Assembly (NCBI RefSeq): GCF_018130765.1
Contig: NZ_JAFCJZ010000001.1
Coordinates: forward strand, 62,001 to 126,000
Direction of reading: 5' to 3'
Source of the DNA: Bradyrhizobium iriomotense
Lineage (GTDB): Bacteria; Pseudomonadota; Alphaproteobacteria; Rhizobiales; Xanthobacteraceae
Length of the DNA: 64,000 bases
Below the pieces are notes generated by a model. It saw nothing but the letters and a program-made list of their open reading frames with translations, made no database searches and had not been told where the DNA came from. A program made the position numbers and the translations under genes. Position 1 is the first letter of the stretch. Each line of letters begins with the position of its first letter. Of this stretch, positions 37,199 through 45,329 are shown in pieces.

Positions 37199-37641
37199 CA
37201 CCCATACAGCAACGAACGAATTTCGCGCGGCGCTCCCTCGGGCGCCGCGTTTTCTTTGGCCTCAAGCAACAGGGCCCGGACTTGGAGCAGAAACTCCAGC
37301 CGGGCCCCGCAACCGGCAACGCCCTGGGCGGTGTCGACGGTCCCGCCAAGGCTAGGACACCTGGCTGACACTCGCCTGACGGAGCTGTCTCAATAGCCAC
37401 AAGGCGGCCCCGGCTGTGGTGGGGGGGCTTTTGGGGTAGAGCCGGGGCCGCTGGAGGTGCTTGGACCCTTGGGGAAGGCCAAGCGATCGATAGCTTACCC
37501 TGCGCTCCCAGCGCTTCTGTTCGCTTCAGCACATTCCAGCCAGGAATTATTGCCAATTTTTCCCGATCCGATTCACGCAGATTAATGCAAGCAGACGAAT
37601 GGCCGCCTTTCCTTGCTAGTCGAGCAACCGGGGCGTCACCA
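37199..37641. other. 443-bp intergenic region carrying a palindromic repeat
   Basis: It contains the repeat at 37404-37477 and otherwise no credible gene. Short frames at 37158-37371 overlap the end of the secreted protein and lack ribosome sites. Confidence 0.45.
37404..37477 (+). repeat. Palindromic intergenic repeat, copy 1
   Basis: GCGGCCCCGGCT (37404-37415) and AGCCGGGGCCGC (37440-37451) are perfect 12-bp arms around a G-rich loop (TGTGGTGGGGGGG, CTTTTGGGGT). The similarity to the second copy at 39601-39667 extends to about 37477 (CTTGGGGAAG). The copies lie in opposite orientation about 2.2 kb apart. This is a REP-like chromosomal repeat; the function is unknown. Confidence 0.7.
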
Positions 37642-37827
37642 ATGACTGACAGAGAGTCGATGCAGAGCAGGTTTTTCGTTCGAATGGGAGGCAAGGGTTG
37701 GATGGTCTACGATCGAGAACGCATGGGCCCAGCCCTGATCGGGACCGACATGGCGGCTAATTTGACAAAGGAGCGCGCCGAACAGGTGCTACGTTTCCTT
37801 AAGTCCTCGCGCGCGCGGAGCCGCTAA
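37642..37827 (+). CDS. Small hypothetical protein, 61 residues
   Basis: It begins MTDRESMQSRFFVRMGGKG and continues WMVYDRERMGPALIGTD, with a basic C-terminus (FLKSSRARSR). The pattern resembles small conserved rhizobial proteins with a beta-hairpin and a C-terminal helix (TKERAEQVLRFL). An in-frame start at 37585 would add 19 residues of poor quality. The function is unknown. Confidence 0.55.
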   Translation: MTDRESMQSRFFVRMGGKGWMVYDRERMGPALIGTDMAANLTKERAEQVLRFLKSSRARSR

Positions 37828-38287
37828 GCAGCGGGCGCAACAACTAGCGGACGGCCAAGCGGTGGAGCTGTGGCAGAAAGCAGGGACAATCGCGGGATGC
37901 CCGGCGCGCCAATCATTGCAGCGCTGTCTGCGTTTTGGGGAAACGGCCCCAACCCAGGGATAGGAGGAGTTGGGGCCAGAGTTGCCGGGCGAGCAAGGCT
38001 TACGCTTAGCCCGGACTCAACTTTTGGCATCGAACCCAGGTCGCTCGCGATTGGGCAACCGGCGTACCTCGGATTTGCAGTGCCCTGGATTCCCCCCTCT
38101 GTGGGTGCAACCGAAGGGTCCCGGTGGTGTCCGCTTGCTAGGTTCGGCGGAGCTGTTCTAACCCGTGGGCGGAACGAAGCCGCACGCCCTTTGATCTTCT
38201 CGGTTGCCGGTTCGCTCGCGTCGATCAGATATTGGCTCAGCAGCTTGGTCTTGCGACCCTGACCATTCACAGAGAGAGAATGACCCT
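37828..38287. other. 460-bp region with one long hairpin, no gene assigned
   Basis: Both strands have open frames (37870-38262 plus, 37824-38270 minus), but neither has a ribosome site or recognisable product, and each seems to shadow the other. GGCCCCAAC (37945-37953) and GTTGGGGCC (37969-37977) form a 9-bp inverted repeat. Confidence 0.4.
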
Positions 38288-39061
38288 TTGCTTCAGACTG
38301 AACGGCATCTCAATCTCGACCCGGACATATTTTGCAGTGACGACGCACTCGCCTACGAACGCAGCCGGACGCGTTTCGCTGCCGGTCAAGGCATGTTGCT
38401 CGACGATGCCTACCGTTTGGCGCATCTGCCTCTGGTCGCTCCTCACGATCCTCGGGTGATCGCAGCGAAGGAGGGCACCTCCTACGAGAGGGGACGCCAC
38501 CCCACGGCTTACTCGGTGGTATTGCCCGTCTCGGCCGACGCACTCGAAGCTTCCCCGGCGTATCGGGCGCTCGATGCGGAGCTGCGGACGGCTCCGTTTG
38601 CGCACAAGGTGGCGTGGCACGTGCTGGACAGGCGGCGGGAGCGTCTGCACGCCACCAGCTGCGGTGGCCTCGGCTCCGAGCCGCCGGCGATCGAACCCGC
38701 CCGTCATTCGGCCTTGGCCGGGCTCGGGCCCATCAGGGCCGAGGTCCGGGGGCTGTTCTCGGGGAATGTGAATCGGGGACGGCTCTATCTTCGAGTCTGC
38801 CCCGAGCAGCGCGATGGCGCGAACCTCTTCCATGCGGTCCAGCGCGTGCTCGGCCGCCCGGCGACGGACCTCTACGTGGTCGGACTCTGGAATCTGATGG
38901 ACGATCTCGATGCCGACGAGGCCGCAATTCTCGCGGCGATGATCGAGCGCTGGTGGTCACGGACCTTGCTGCGGGTCGAGGCGGACGAGCTTTGGTTGCT
39001 CGGCGCACGCGATGACCTTGTGCTGGATGCGGAGATCAGCGCGCGCTTAGCGCTGCGTTGA
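38288..39061 (+). CDS. Hypothetical protein, possible 2H-phosphoesterase-like fold
   Basis: A 257-residue soluble protein if it starts at TTG 38288 behind AGAGAG; TTG 38204 or ATG 38393 are alternatives. Segments such as ERGRHPTAYSVVLPVSADAL, VLDRRRERLHATSCGG, GLGPIRAEVRGLFSGNVNRGRLYLRV and ADELWLLGARDDLVLD look like a compact alpha/beta fold. The HAT triplet with a hydrophobic context recalls one half of the 2H (2'-5' RNA ligase-like) motif, but the second HxT is not visible. The family is not recognised with confidence. It ends 52 bp before the tRNA-Ser gene, which is on the other strand. Confidence 0.55.
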   Translation: MLQTERHLNLDPDIFCSDDALAYERSRTRFAAGQGMLLDDAYRLAHLPLVAPHDPRVIAAKEGTSYERGRHPTAYSVVLPVSADALEASPAYRALDAELRTAPFAHKVAWHVLDRRRERLHATSCGGLGSEPPAIEPARHSALAGLGPIRAEVRGLFSGNVNRGRLYLRVCPEQRDGANLFHAVQRVLGRPATDLYVVGLWNLMDDLDADEAAILAAMIERWWSRTLLRVEADELWLLGARDDLVLDAEISARLALR

Positions 39062-39113
39062 GGTGGCGTTCTATGTCCGCCAACAGCCGCTCGTCGGCCG
39101 AAGGGCTCGGGAC

Positions 39114-39203
39114 TGGCGGAAGGGGTGGGATTCGAACCCACGGTACCCTTGCGGGCACGCCGGTTTTCAAGACCGGTGCCTTAAACCACTCGGCCACCCT
39201 TCC
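39114..39203 (-). tRNA. tRNA-Ser(UGA)
   Basis: On the minus strand the acceptor 5' side GGAAGGG begins at 39203 and pairs with CCCTTCC near 39118-39124, followed by G and an encoded CCA at 39114-39116. The anticodon arm is CCGGTCTTGAAAACCGG with anticodon TGA. A long variable arm (GTGCCCGCAAGGGTACC) marks a class II tRNA. The T-loop is GGTTCGAATCC. Length is 90 nt with CCA. Confidence 0.95.
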
Positions 39204-39230
39204 AACGCTGGAAGATCAGGCACTTAGCGA

Positions 39231-39584
39231 ATGGCCGCCTTGGACGCAAGACGAACAAAGCTAGTTTTGGGCACATCTCGGGCAAATCTTGTGGTCGCGT
39301 TTGGGCTTCCCGTGAGCTGGTGCGCGCGCCTGCGGAATGCCATCACGATCATCCCCACAGACAAGGATGACGACGAGTCGATGCGCGTCTTTCAACGTGT
39401 GGTGATGGATGCCGTGGCAAATGCCGATGATGACTATGAGGGGAAGCCTCATCGGTTTACGCAACGGTCCATCCCCGGGTGCGTCGGGACGGTCTATGAC
39501 TGGGCTGCCGTTGTGAAGGTCACCCGCAGAAATCTGCCCCGGACGGTGCGAAAGCGAACAGAGCTGATTGCCGAATTTTCCTAG
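39231..39584 (+). CDS. Hypothetical protein, 117 residues (low confidence)
   Basis: Open frame starting at ATG 39231, with a mixed, non-repetitive composition (ITIIPTDKDDDESMRVFQRVVMDAVANADDDYEGK region, then a basic C-terminus TRRNLPRTVRKR). No good ribosome site is seen and I do not recognise the family. It may be a real small gene or chance coding. Confidence 0.35.
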   Translation: MAALDARRTKLVLGTSRANLVVAFGLPVSWCARLRNAITIIPTDKDDDESMRVFQRVVMDAVANADDDYEGKPHRFTQRSIPGCVGTVYDWAAVVKVTRRNLPRTVRKRTELIAEFS

Positions 39585-39600
39585 GCTGCGGTTGCTGATC

Positions 39601-39667
39601 TTCCCCAAGGTCAGCCCCCAGCGGCCCCGGCCTTACCCCAAAAGCCCCCCACCACAGCCGGGGCCGC
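39601..39667 (-). repeat. Palindromic intergenic repeat, copy 2 (inverted)
   Basis: Arms GCGGCCCCGGC (39621-39631) and GCCGGGGCCGC (39657-39667) enclose CTTACCCCAAAAGCCCCCCACCACA-type sequence, the reverse complement of the loop of copy 1. TTCCCCAAGG at 39601-39610 matches the flank of copy 1 as well. The pair encloses the tRNA-Ser and two hypothetical genes. Confidence 0.7.
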
Positions 39668-39828
39668 CTCCGCCCGGCGGCGCCGAGCCATCGCCAGTTG
39701 CGGGTGTGGAGGTCAGGCGCATCGCAGCGTTTTCCGGCAGCACGTCCGCTGTCAGCTCCCGCATCGCGGATACTCGCGGCCGCGACTGCCGTCACAGTGC
39801 TGCGACACCAAGGGGCGCTAATTGCGTC

Positions 39829-39957
39829 TTAGCGGGGCGAGAATTCGTACCTCTCCAATCGCTCGATGGCTGCTTGGCGTTCGTGCTGGCCAAGCCAGAC
39901 CAGCGCCAAAAGCAGCGTGCCGCAAAGCGCCGCGAACCCGAAAACCAGACGCTTCAT
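39829..39957 (-). CDS. Small membrane-anchored peptide, 42 residues (tentative)
   Basis: It reads MKRLVFGFAALCGTLLLALVWLGQ and then HERQAAIERLERYEFSPR: one N-terminal membrane helix or uncleaved signal followed by a charged helix. The ribosome site is weak (CAGGCA). No family is recognised. Confidence 0.35.
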   Translation of the reverse strand: MKRLVFGFAALCGTLLLALVWLGQHERQAAIERLERYEFSPR

Positions 39958-40257
39958 TGCCTGTGAATTCGAGTGCGCGGGTAAGGTTCCCGGCGATGCG
40001 GACGACGGTTGCGCTCGATGACCTCATGGGTCACGGCGCCTGTCCTTAGGAAGCGTAGAGCGCAGTTCTTGGTGGTGCAGTCGACCGGGAAAAAACGGCA
40101 ACTTCCGGCCGGGAATCAGGTAAGCTTCACCGTGCGGCCGGTGTCCATTGGAAGCCCCTATCGGCCGCAATTCTGGGAATGCGCGGCCTTGCTTTCTCTG
40201 CCCGGAGAGAGCGGGGCCGCTTTTATGACGAAGACCGTTTGGGGACCGCGCAGGAAG

Positions 40258-40434
40258 TCAGTCCGGTTGCGACGCAGGTCGCCAATTCACAAAATCAAAC
40301 TGGCCCTGCCATTCGTGGACAATCGTCTTGCAGCAGGCGAAGCAGGACTGGCGAGGCTCATGGTCGTCTCGGGAAATCTGATCGGTCATGAACGCTGCGG
40401 CACATTTCGGGCAAGCAAAAACAACTCGCGTCAT
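40258..40434 (-). CDS. Small zinc-ribbon-like protein, 58 residues
   Basis: It reads MTRVVFACPKCAAAF ... SCFACCKTIVHEWQGQFDF. The CPKC and CFACC pairs, 26 residues apart, suggest a single zinc ribbon, followed by a Trp/Phe-rich strand. The frame is open to 40527 but the internal ATG at 40434 begins the conserved-looking part. The ribosome site is weak. The function is unknown. Confidence 0.5.
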   Translation of the reverse strand: MTRVVFACPKCAAAFMTDQISRDDHEPRQSCFACCKTIVHEWQGQFDFVNWRPASQPD

Positions 40435-40567
40435 CAGAATTGCTATCGCTTCCGTGAGCGCGGCAATTGGAAATGGTGCGACGGGCCGCCGGCGATATTG
40501 AGATGAAGAGCCGGCGGCCCGCTTCATATTGAAGCGATGTTCCTGTTTGCGGGAATTTGTCTCGTGT

Positions 40568-40867
40568 CTATCGTCGGTTCTTGTTTCTCTCGCAGAACAG
40601 AAGGCCGGTTACTTTTGATTTTGGCGCAGATGCTCCGCCTCCAGCGTCTGCGACGGTAAAGCTCGGACTTACTCCGTTTGCGCCAAGCTGGAACGTGTTG
40701 CCGACCCCTGCAACAAGGGCTCCGGCAGCGGGAGTGTACTCCTGCCATCCTTTCGGACAGCTGGGCAGATTGAAGGCCAGGACAGTGTGTTCTGGCAGGT
40801 CTTGTGCTTGGGCCGGAAAGTTGAACGCGCTCAGGAAAACGACTGATACTGCGGCAGCAATTCGCAT
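40568..40867 (-). CDS. Small secreted protein, 99 residues
   Basis: The signal peptide is MRIAAAVSVVFLSAFNFPAQAQ. The mature part has AFNLPSCPKGWQEYTPAAG, a pattern seen in tail-collar-like and other secreted beta proteins, then a Gly/Ala-rich middle and a final CERNKNRR. AGAGGA lies 9 bp before the ATG. Two cysteines may pair. The role is unknown. Confidence 0.55.
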   Translation of the reverse strand: MRIAAAVSVVFLSAFNFPAQAQDLPEHTVLAFNLPSCPKGWQEYTPAAGALVAGVGNTFQLGANGVSPSFTVADAGGGASAPKSKVTGLLFCERNKNRR

Positions 40868-41169
40868 GGCTTGCAATCCTCTCAGCTAAATGGTCACCGG
40901 CGCAGCATAGTTTGCGCCGTGTATTTCCGCGTGCCCAAACAGGAAGCTGTTGCACAAGATTGAGGCCTGCACGGCGCCCGCGCGACGACACCGCGCAAAA
41001 TCCCGCGCGCTCAGACCGCGCACCAGTGAAGCTCGATTTGCTGAGTAACTTCGCCACGCGCGTCGATGATGACGCTTTTGCCAAGGCAGAACCCGGATCT
41101 GCGGCGGGGCGTGGCTCACATCGTGCCGGCGGGGGGCTATATGGCCGGCGATCCGAATGAGGTCCCCAG
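40868..41169. other. Intergenic stretch, nothing assigned
   Basis: Frames at 40886-41119 (minus) and 40912-41160 (plus) have poor composition and no ribosome sites. Promoter elements of the secreted-protein gene should lie at 40880-40930. Confidence 0.4.
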
Positions 41170-41197
41170 AAAACCCGCCGGCTCACACCAGCGGGTC
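41170..41197 (-). terminator. Hairpin terminator after 37-residue membrane peptide
   Basis: On the minus strand ACCCGC, a 12-nt loop and GCGGGT are followed by TTTTCT, a classical intrinsic terminator 8 bp beyond the peptide's stop codon. Confidence 0.55.
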
Positions 41198-41204
41198 TTT
41201 CTCG

Positions 41205-41318
41205 TCACGCAAAGAAGGCCACGATGGCGAGCGCGACGTCGGCGCCGAGGTCGCCTGAATACATCCAGACCGCAATTCCGGCACCGAGCGTCAGCGCAAT
41301 CACCTTGAGAGCAATCAT
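41205..41318 (-). CDS. Small membrane peptide, 37 residues
   Basis: It reads MIALKVIALTLGAGIAVWMY and then SGDLGADVALAIVAFFA. Two short hydrophobic segments suggest a membrane peptide. GGGGAG stands 7 bp before the ATG, and an intrinsic terminator follows the stop, so it is a believable transcription unit despite its size. Confidence 0.6.
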   Translation of the reverse strand: MIALKVIALTLGAGIAVWMYSGDLGADVALAIVAFFA

Positions 41319-41780
41319 CTTTAGTCTCCCCTTGATATTTCGGGAAAAACTAGCAGCGTTATGTTTCCGGGATGCTTCGAGTGGGGAGGTAGTTTGTTTC
41401 CTTCACCGAACCGTTATCGGATCTCGTCCCGGGTCGTTGCCCTGCGAACCCGGGTTCTGACGTCGCTGGCGCTGGCGACGGATTTTCCGAAAATGGCAGG
41501 ATGCCATCGTTTTGCCCGACGGGGTCAAACAGCCCTTTGCGGATGCGAAAAAAGTCGTTGTTCTAAAACGACTTAGCTACTGTGCATGGGGTTGTTTTGC
41601 GACATTTTGCTTGGGCGGCCTCGGGCCGGACGGACGGCACCGATTTCCGCTTCGGGGCGGCGGGCGGCCGATTGATATCTTCTGCCGGTAACACCCTGAA
41701 AAGGCGGGCATTTCGGTTTGCCTCGCCGCACGCGGGATGCGGCACGCGGAACCCATTCCTCATCCCCGCGTTGTCCCGTC
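41319..41780. other. 462-bp intergenic region with dispersed repeat
   Basis: It contains the repeat at 41577-41598 and a short inverted repeat GTCGTTGTTCTAAAACGAC (41564-41582 region). A long minus frame (41573-41875) overlaps the next gene antisense and is judged a shadow. Confidence 0.4.
41577..41598 (+). repeat. Dispersed 22-bp intergenic repeat, copy A
   Basis: The 22 bases beginning CTACTGTGCATGGGG and ending GTTGTTTT recur exactly, in inverted orientation, at 60478-60499. I recognise this type from Bradyrhizobium intergenic regions, where it produces spurious YCAWGCF peptides in translation. Confidence 0.6.
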
Positions 41781-41972
41781 ATGACTGAAGACCTGTCCTT
41801 CCGACGTAAACCCCTGACCCCCGAACAGCGCCAGGCGCGCGATGCCGCTCGCCGGATCGAGGCCGAACAGGCCATGCGCGACCACGAAGCAGCGCAGAAG
41901 GCGTTTTACGCCAACAAGGAACGGCTGAAGGCCGAACGGCTCGCACGTGAAGCTGCGGCCGCGAAGGGCTGA
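41781..41972 (+). CDS. Small charged helical protein, 63 residues
   Basis: It reads MTEDLSFRRKPLTPEQRQAR and then a single long, highly charged helix rich in Ala, Arg and Glu, with no hydrophobic core. A coiled-coil or nucleic-acid-associated role is possible. The ribosome site is weak. It resembles conserved small rhizobial proteins. Confidence 0.5.
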   Translation: MTEDLSFRRKPLTPEQRQARDAARRIEAEQAMRDHEAAQKAFYANKERLKAERLAREAAAAKG

Positions 41973-42013
41973 CGGCGCCCGATCGCAGCCCGCCAGGATC
42001 GACGGTCCGACCC

Positions 42014-42238
42014 CTAGTGCCGCTTGGACCTGCCCTTCGCGCTCAAGGCTAGCTTGAGCGCCTGGACGGCCTCCGCGAATGCCCCGCGGGGCGATTGCGC
42101 CTCGATGGCTTCGGCCGCGATGCGGCAATCGTTGGCGACCTTGAGCAACCCGCTTCGTGTAAGGTCCATGGTGGAGAGGGCGGCCTGCTCTAGGCAGAGG
42201 CGTTCAAGCCGTCGAAACTCGCGCAGATCTTTGTTCAT
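42014..42238 (-). CDS. Small hypothetical helical protein, 74 residues
   Basis: It reads MNKDLREFRRLERLCLEQAA, then a helical stretch with regular hydrophobic spacing (LLKVANDCRIAAEAIEA) and a basic end (SAKGRSKRH). Such helical proteins are common in Bradyrhizobium; the function is unknown. Confidence 0.55.
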   Translation of the reverse strand: MNKDLREFRRLERLCLEQAALSTMDLTRSGLLKVANDCRIAAEAIEAQSPRGAFAEAVQALKLALSAKGRSKRH

Positions 42239-42490
42239 GCGTCAGCTCTCGATGTCCCCCGGCCATGCGGCGCTGAGTCTGCTTAACAAACGGTAAATAT
42301 CCTCTGGTAGCTGATTTGGCTGGCACGGAGCTGGCGGCTGCGGTGGACACCCGGGCCTGCCGTAAGCGGCAGACTTGACGGCGTTTGCCTTCCGCCGGAA
42401 GCTTCAAATGATCCTCAACTGACGCGAAATACGGAGACGTACGCTTCCGGCCAATCCGATCCCTTCAGTGACAACGCAATGGAGCTGACC

Positions 42491-42808
42491 ATGACCACGT
42501 TCGACAAGCGCGAGCAGGGCTTCGAGGCCAAATTCGCCCACGACGAGGAACTCATGTTCAAGGTGACGGCCCGGTCCAACAAGCTGCTTGGACTCTGGGC
42601 CGCCAGCCAGCTCGGCCTCAGCGGCGATGCCGCGGCAGACTATGCGTCGGCGCTGGTGACGGACCACTTGGAGAGCCGGACGATCGGCGAGGTCCTGGAC
42701 AGGGTGTCGGGCGATCTCCGCGACAAGGGGGTGGTGCGCGAGCAGGTCGCCGAGAAGCTCCAGGAATGCCTGCATCAGGCCATGCAGCAGCTCGAAGCAA
42801 AGAAGTGA
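42491..42808 (+). CDS. F1-ATPase inhibitor zeta subunit-like (DUF1476)
   Basis: A 105-residue protein starting MTTFDKREQGFEAKFAHDEE and continuing KVTARSNKLLGLWAASQLGLSGDAAADY, the hallmark of the alphaproteobacterial zeta subunit that blocks F1-ATPase hydrolysis through its N-terminus. The C-terminal four-helix part is complete. The ATG at 42491 has GGAG 6 bp upstream; an in-frame start four codons earlier is less likely. The gene is apart from the atp operon, as usual. Confidence 0.9.
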   Translation: MTTFDKREQGFEAKFAHDEELMFKVTARSNKLLGLWAASQLGLSGDAAADYASALVTDHLESRTIGEVLDRVSGDLRDKGVVREQVAEKLQECLHQAMQQLEAKK

Positions 42809-42827
42809 ACGCCGCGCTGCCCGGTGC

Positions 42828-43298
42828 TCACAGCTCCATATGGATGATCTCGATGGGCGCGCCGCCGAGGCCGTGAGAGAACTGTCCTCGACCCGTGCTT
42901 CTGAAGCCGTAACGGCGGTAGAAGGCTTCGGCGTTGATCGTGGCTTCAAGTCGGATCGGCCCGCTCTGTCCGAGCCGCGCCTGGGCCACGCCGATCTCGA
43001 GCAGCCGCTGCCCGACACCGGAGCCGGCCGCCCCGGGCAGCACGAACAATCGGGTGACCTCGCCAGGCTCGGCATCGACGAAGCCGATGACGATGTCGTT
43101 GCGAAGACAGACGGTCATCCGTCCCTTGGCAATGAGCTCTTCGTAGAACCGGGGCGTCCGTTCGCCCATCCAATTCTCGATCTGCGCCGGTGAATAGCAT
43201 CCCCGCGAAAGACCCGCGATCGAGGCCTTGGTGATGTCAAATATCGTCTCCGCGTCGTCCGGGCACGCCGGCCTGAAGGAGATGTCGTCAGCGGGCAT
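42828..43298 (-). CDS. GNAT family N-acetyltransferase
   Basis: A 156-residue acetyltransferase. Acetyl-CoA motif A is TRLFVLPGAAGSGVGQRLLEIG, followed by LEATINAEAFYRRYGFRSTG, the usual motif B region. The substrate is unknown. The ATG at 43298 has GGAG just upstream; the frame's extension to 43790 is antisense shadow of the neighbouring membrane gene. It converges with the ATPase-inhibitor gene. Confidence 0.87.
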   Translation of the reverse strand: MPADDISFRPACPDDAETIFDITKASIAGLSRGCYSPAQIENWMGERTPRFYEELIAKGRMTVCLRNDIVIGFVDAEPGEVTRLFVLPGAAGSGVGQRLLEIGVAQARLGQSGPIRLEATINAEAFYRRYGFRSTGRGQFSHGLGGAPIEIIHMEL

Positions 43299-43339
43299 GG
43301 GGACTCCGGATCCGGACGGTGTATCGCAAATCGAACGCC

Positions 43340-43918
43340 TCACTCGGCGTGTCTGCGCATTCCGGAATCGCTGAGCCTGTCGACATAGGCAATTCCGAGC
43401 GCCGAGACGATGAAGGTGATGTGGATCAGCACCTGCCACATCACGCCAGTCTCGGTGAAGCCGGCGCGGTTTGAGCCGAGGTTGCCGGCCTCGATGAAGG
43501 TGCGCAGTAGCGCGATCGAGGAGATGCCGATGATGGCCATGGCGAGCTTGATCTTCAGCACGCTCGCATTGACGTGGCCGAGCCATTCCGGCTCGTCCGG
43601 GTGGCCCTGGAGGTCGAGCCGCGAGACGAATGTCTCGTAGCCGCCGACGATGACCATCACGAGCAGATTGGAGATCATCACGACGTCGATCAGCGCCAGC
43701 ACGCTCATCATGATCTGCTGCTCGGTGAGATCGATCGCGTGCCAGGAGAGGTGCCAGAGCTCTTTCAGGAACAGCACGATGTAGACGCATTGCGCCACGA
43801 TCAGCCCGAGATAGAGCGGCAGCTGCAGCCAGCGCGAGCCGAAGATGATCATCGGCAGCACGCCAAGGCGCGGCGAGGGCAGGCGGGGTTCGGTCGTTGG
43901 CTCAGGCTCAACCGACAT
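43340..43918 (-). CDS. UPF0114 (YqhA/TIGR00645) membrane protein
   Basis: A 192-residue inner-membrane protein with about four helices. The opening FGSRWLQLPLYLGLIVAQCVYIVLF and the central LIDVVMISNLLVMVIVGGYETFVSRLDL are family hallmarks, as is GHVNASVLKIKLAMAIIGISSIALLRTF. The function is not established. It lies 41 bp upstream of the GNAT gene on the same strand, possibly one transcript. Confidence 0.88.
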   Translation of the reverse strand: MSVEPEPTTEPRLPSPRLGVLPMIIFGSRWLQLPLYLGLIVAQCVYIVLFLKELWHLSWHAIDLTEQQIMMSVLALIDVVMISNLLVMVIVGGYETFVSRLDLQGHPDEPEWLGHVNASVLKIKLAMAIIGISSIALLRTFIEAGNLGSNRAGFTETGVMWQVLIHITFIVSALGIAYVDRLSDSGMRRHAE

Positions 43919-44086
43919 TCAGGCAGCATCCTCGCGAGCAGAGACGATCTCGCTTTCATGTACCCCGACAAGATGGCCGGCGGAAGACGTGCGGTGCGCT
44001 TGGCGAGGCTTCCGGTGATCGCTCCGTTTCGTGCTAGCGTGGACGCGCGGCCGTCGCGCGACGGAGCCCGGATCAGGAGGAGTGAG

Positions 44087-44368
44087 GTGCGGAACGGCTT
44101 TGGCTGCGGGCTTGGGAGAGCCGCGTTTGTTGTGGCGATGATGCTCGGCGCCGGCGAGGCGTCGGCGACGCCGCTGACGCCGTTTCGCTACGAGGCGCAG
44201 GCGCAGCGCCATTGTCCGCATGACCAGGTGGTCTGGCTGGATTTCAGGAAGGGCGTCTACTACGCGAAGGGCCAGAAGAGGTACGGCCAAGGCTTTGACG
44301 GCAGCTTCGTCTGCCTCAGCGAAGCCCGCGAGAGCCTCTATCGCCGGTCGCTGCTCGGCCTGCGCTGA
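44087..44368 (+). CDS. Small secreted hypothetical protein, 93 residues
   Basis: GTG start at 44087 with AGGAGG 6 bp upstream, a strong signal. The signal peptide runs to about GEASATP; the mature part has AQRHCPHDQVVWLDFRKGVYYAKGQKRYGQG and FVCLSEARE, with two cysteines that could pair. This looks like a conserved rhizobial periplasmic protein of unknown role. Confidence 0.65.
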   Translation: MRNGFGCGLGRAAFVVAMMLGAGEASATPLTPFRYEAQAQRHCPHDQVVWLDFRKGVYYAKGQKRYGQGFDGSFVCLSEARESLYRRSLLGLR

Positions 44369-44396
44369 GCGCGTGACTGGCGCTCCAGGACGCCGG

Positions 44397-44525
44397 TTAC
44401 TTCTGGCCCGGCAGCGTCACCGGCACGTGCGGGGCGGTGCTGATGATGCGGGGGCTTCCGTCGGGATAGGTGCGGTCGCCGCGGATCAGCGATTCCAGAA
44501 CCAGAAAAAATTTCTCAGCAAGCAT
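44397..44525 (-). CDS. Micro-protein, 42 residues
   Basis: It reads MLAEKFFLVLESLIRGDRTY and then PDGSPRIISTAPHVPVTLPGQK. AAGGTG sits 7 bp before the ATG. A short hydrophobic helix is followed by an extended, proline-containing tail. I recall similar micro-proteins in Bradyrhizobium; the function is unknown. Confidence 0.55.
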   Translation of the reverse strand: MLAEKFFLVLESLIRGDRTYPDGSPRIISTAPHVPVTLPGQK

Positions 44526-44681
44526 CTGCGTCACCTTCGTTGGTGATGGCCTCTTGAAATAAGTCGAGGCGCCGAATGCAGAAATTCAATCAACTAAAGG
44601 AGAGCAGGGCAATCCAGAACGGAGCGCATGACGCGTCGCGGTGTAGTTGTGGTTAGAGATGAGGAAAGGGCGTGGTGGTGC

Positions 44682-44780
44682 TCAGGCGAAGGCCAGCGCC
44701 ACCAGGCTCGAGCACAACAGCACCAGACCGCCTGCGGTCAGTGCCAGGAAGCCATCGGATACGAGGTCATGGTTGCGCAT
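44682..44780 (-). CDS. Membrane micro-protein, 32 residues (tentative)
   Basis: It reads MRNHDLVSDGFLALTAGGLV and then LLCSSLVALAFA, one membrane helix. AGGTG precedes the ATG at 5-6 bp. It lies in a run of small minus-strand frames of the same type. Confidence 0.42.
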   Translation of the reverse strand: MRNHDLVSDGFLALTAGGLVLLCSSLVALAFA

Positions 44781-44881
44781 GGGACACCTGCCGCTCTCGT
44801 CTTCGATGCCCGGTCGGAAATCAAAACTGTCCGAACGTGCCGCCTTGAAAGAGGTGATGCTTGCCGCCCGCGCGAGTGCCT

Positions 44882-44971
44882 TCAGGCCCTCGTCCGGTAA
44901 CCTTCGAACGCATGGGCCAGGAAGATCCCCGCGCTAACCAGACCCATCAGTGCCGAAACCGTCTCGATCAT
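44882..44971 (-). CDS. Membrane micro-protein, 29 residues
   Basis: It reads MIETVSALMGLVSAGIFLAH and then AFEGYRTRA, a single helix with a basic cytoplasmic tail, the pattern of genuine small membrane proteins. A moderate ribosome site (GGA) is present. It resembles short annotated Bradyrhizobium proteins. Confidence 0.5.
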   Translation of the reverse strand: MIETVSALMGLVSAGIFLAHAFEGYRTRA

Positions 44972-45329
44972 CGTTAAATTCCAAATCCCGCCCTTGCATG
45001 CGACAGAACGCGTGCGGCCTTGCACAGTCAAAAGAATTCCAGTGAGCGGCGTGACAATGGGGGTGGAGTGAGGATTTGGCGCAACAGAATGTCCGGGAGT
45101 GGCACAGCGCGGGCGGCTGCGCCTCCGTAGATGAACGGGGAGAAACGAACGCCCCGTTTACCATCCCGGCGTGATCGCCGTGAGCTCCCCATTTCCGCCG
45201 TGTTCGGGTTGCGTTATCGTTACCACGTACGATGCGGTGGTGGGCCGCCTCGGTGCAAAGGTCCGGATAGCGCGCGCCCGTCACCAAGGCGGGCTGGGTA
45301 CGCTTCCGGCGGAATGGTATTTGGGGCGA
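44972..45329. other. 358-bp region upstream of rlpA, no gene seen
   Basis: The rlpA frame is open back to 45171, but the lipoprotein signal shows the real start at 45330. No other gene, hairpin or repeat stands out; it must hold the rlpA promoter. Confidence 0.4.

Noticed and set aside
37824..38270. 148-codon minus-strand frame near the hairpin
   Set aside because: Overlaps an equally long plus frame, no ribosome site, no recognisable family; neither can be supported.
39114..39203. tRNA-Ser as an integration (att) site for a genomic island
   Set aside because: No integrase gene and no duplicated tRNA 3' end were found in the window.
37404..39667. Inverted repeats considered as transposon ends
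   Set aside because: No transposase, no target-site duplication, and each copy is itself a palindromic hairpin, so a REP-like element explains them better.
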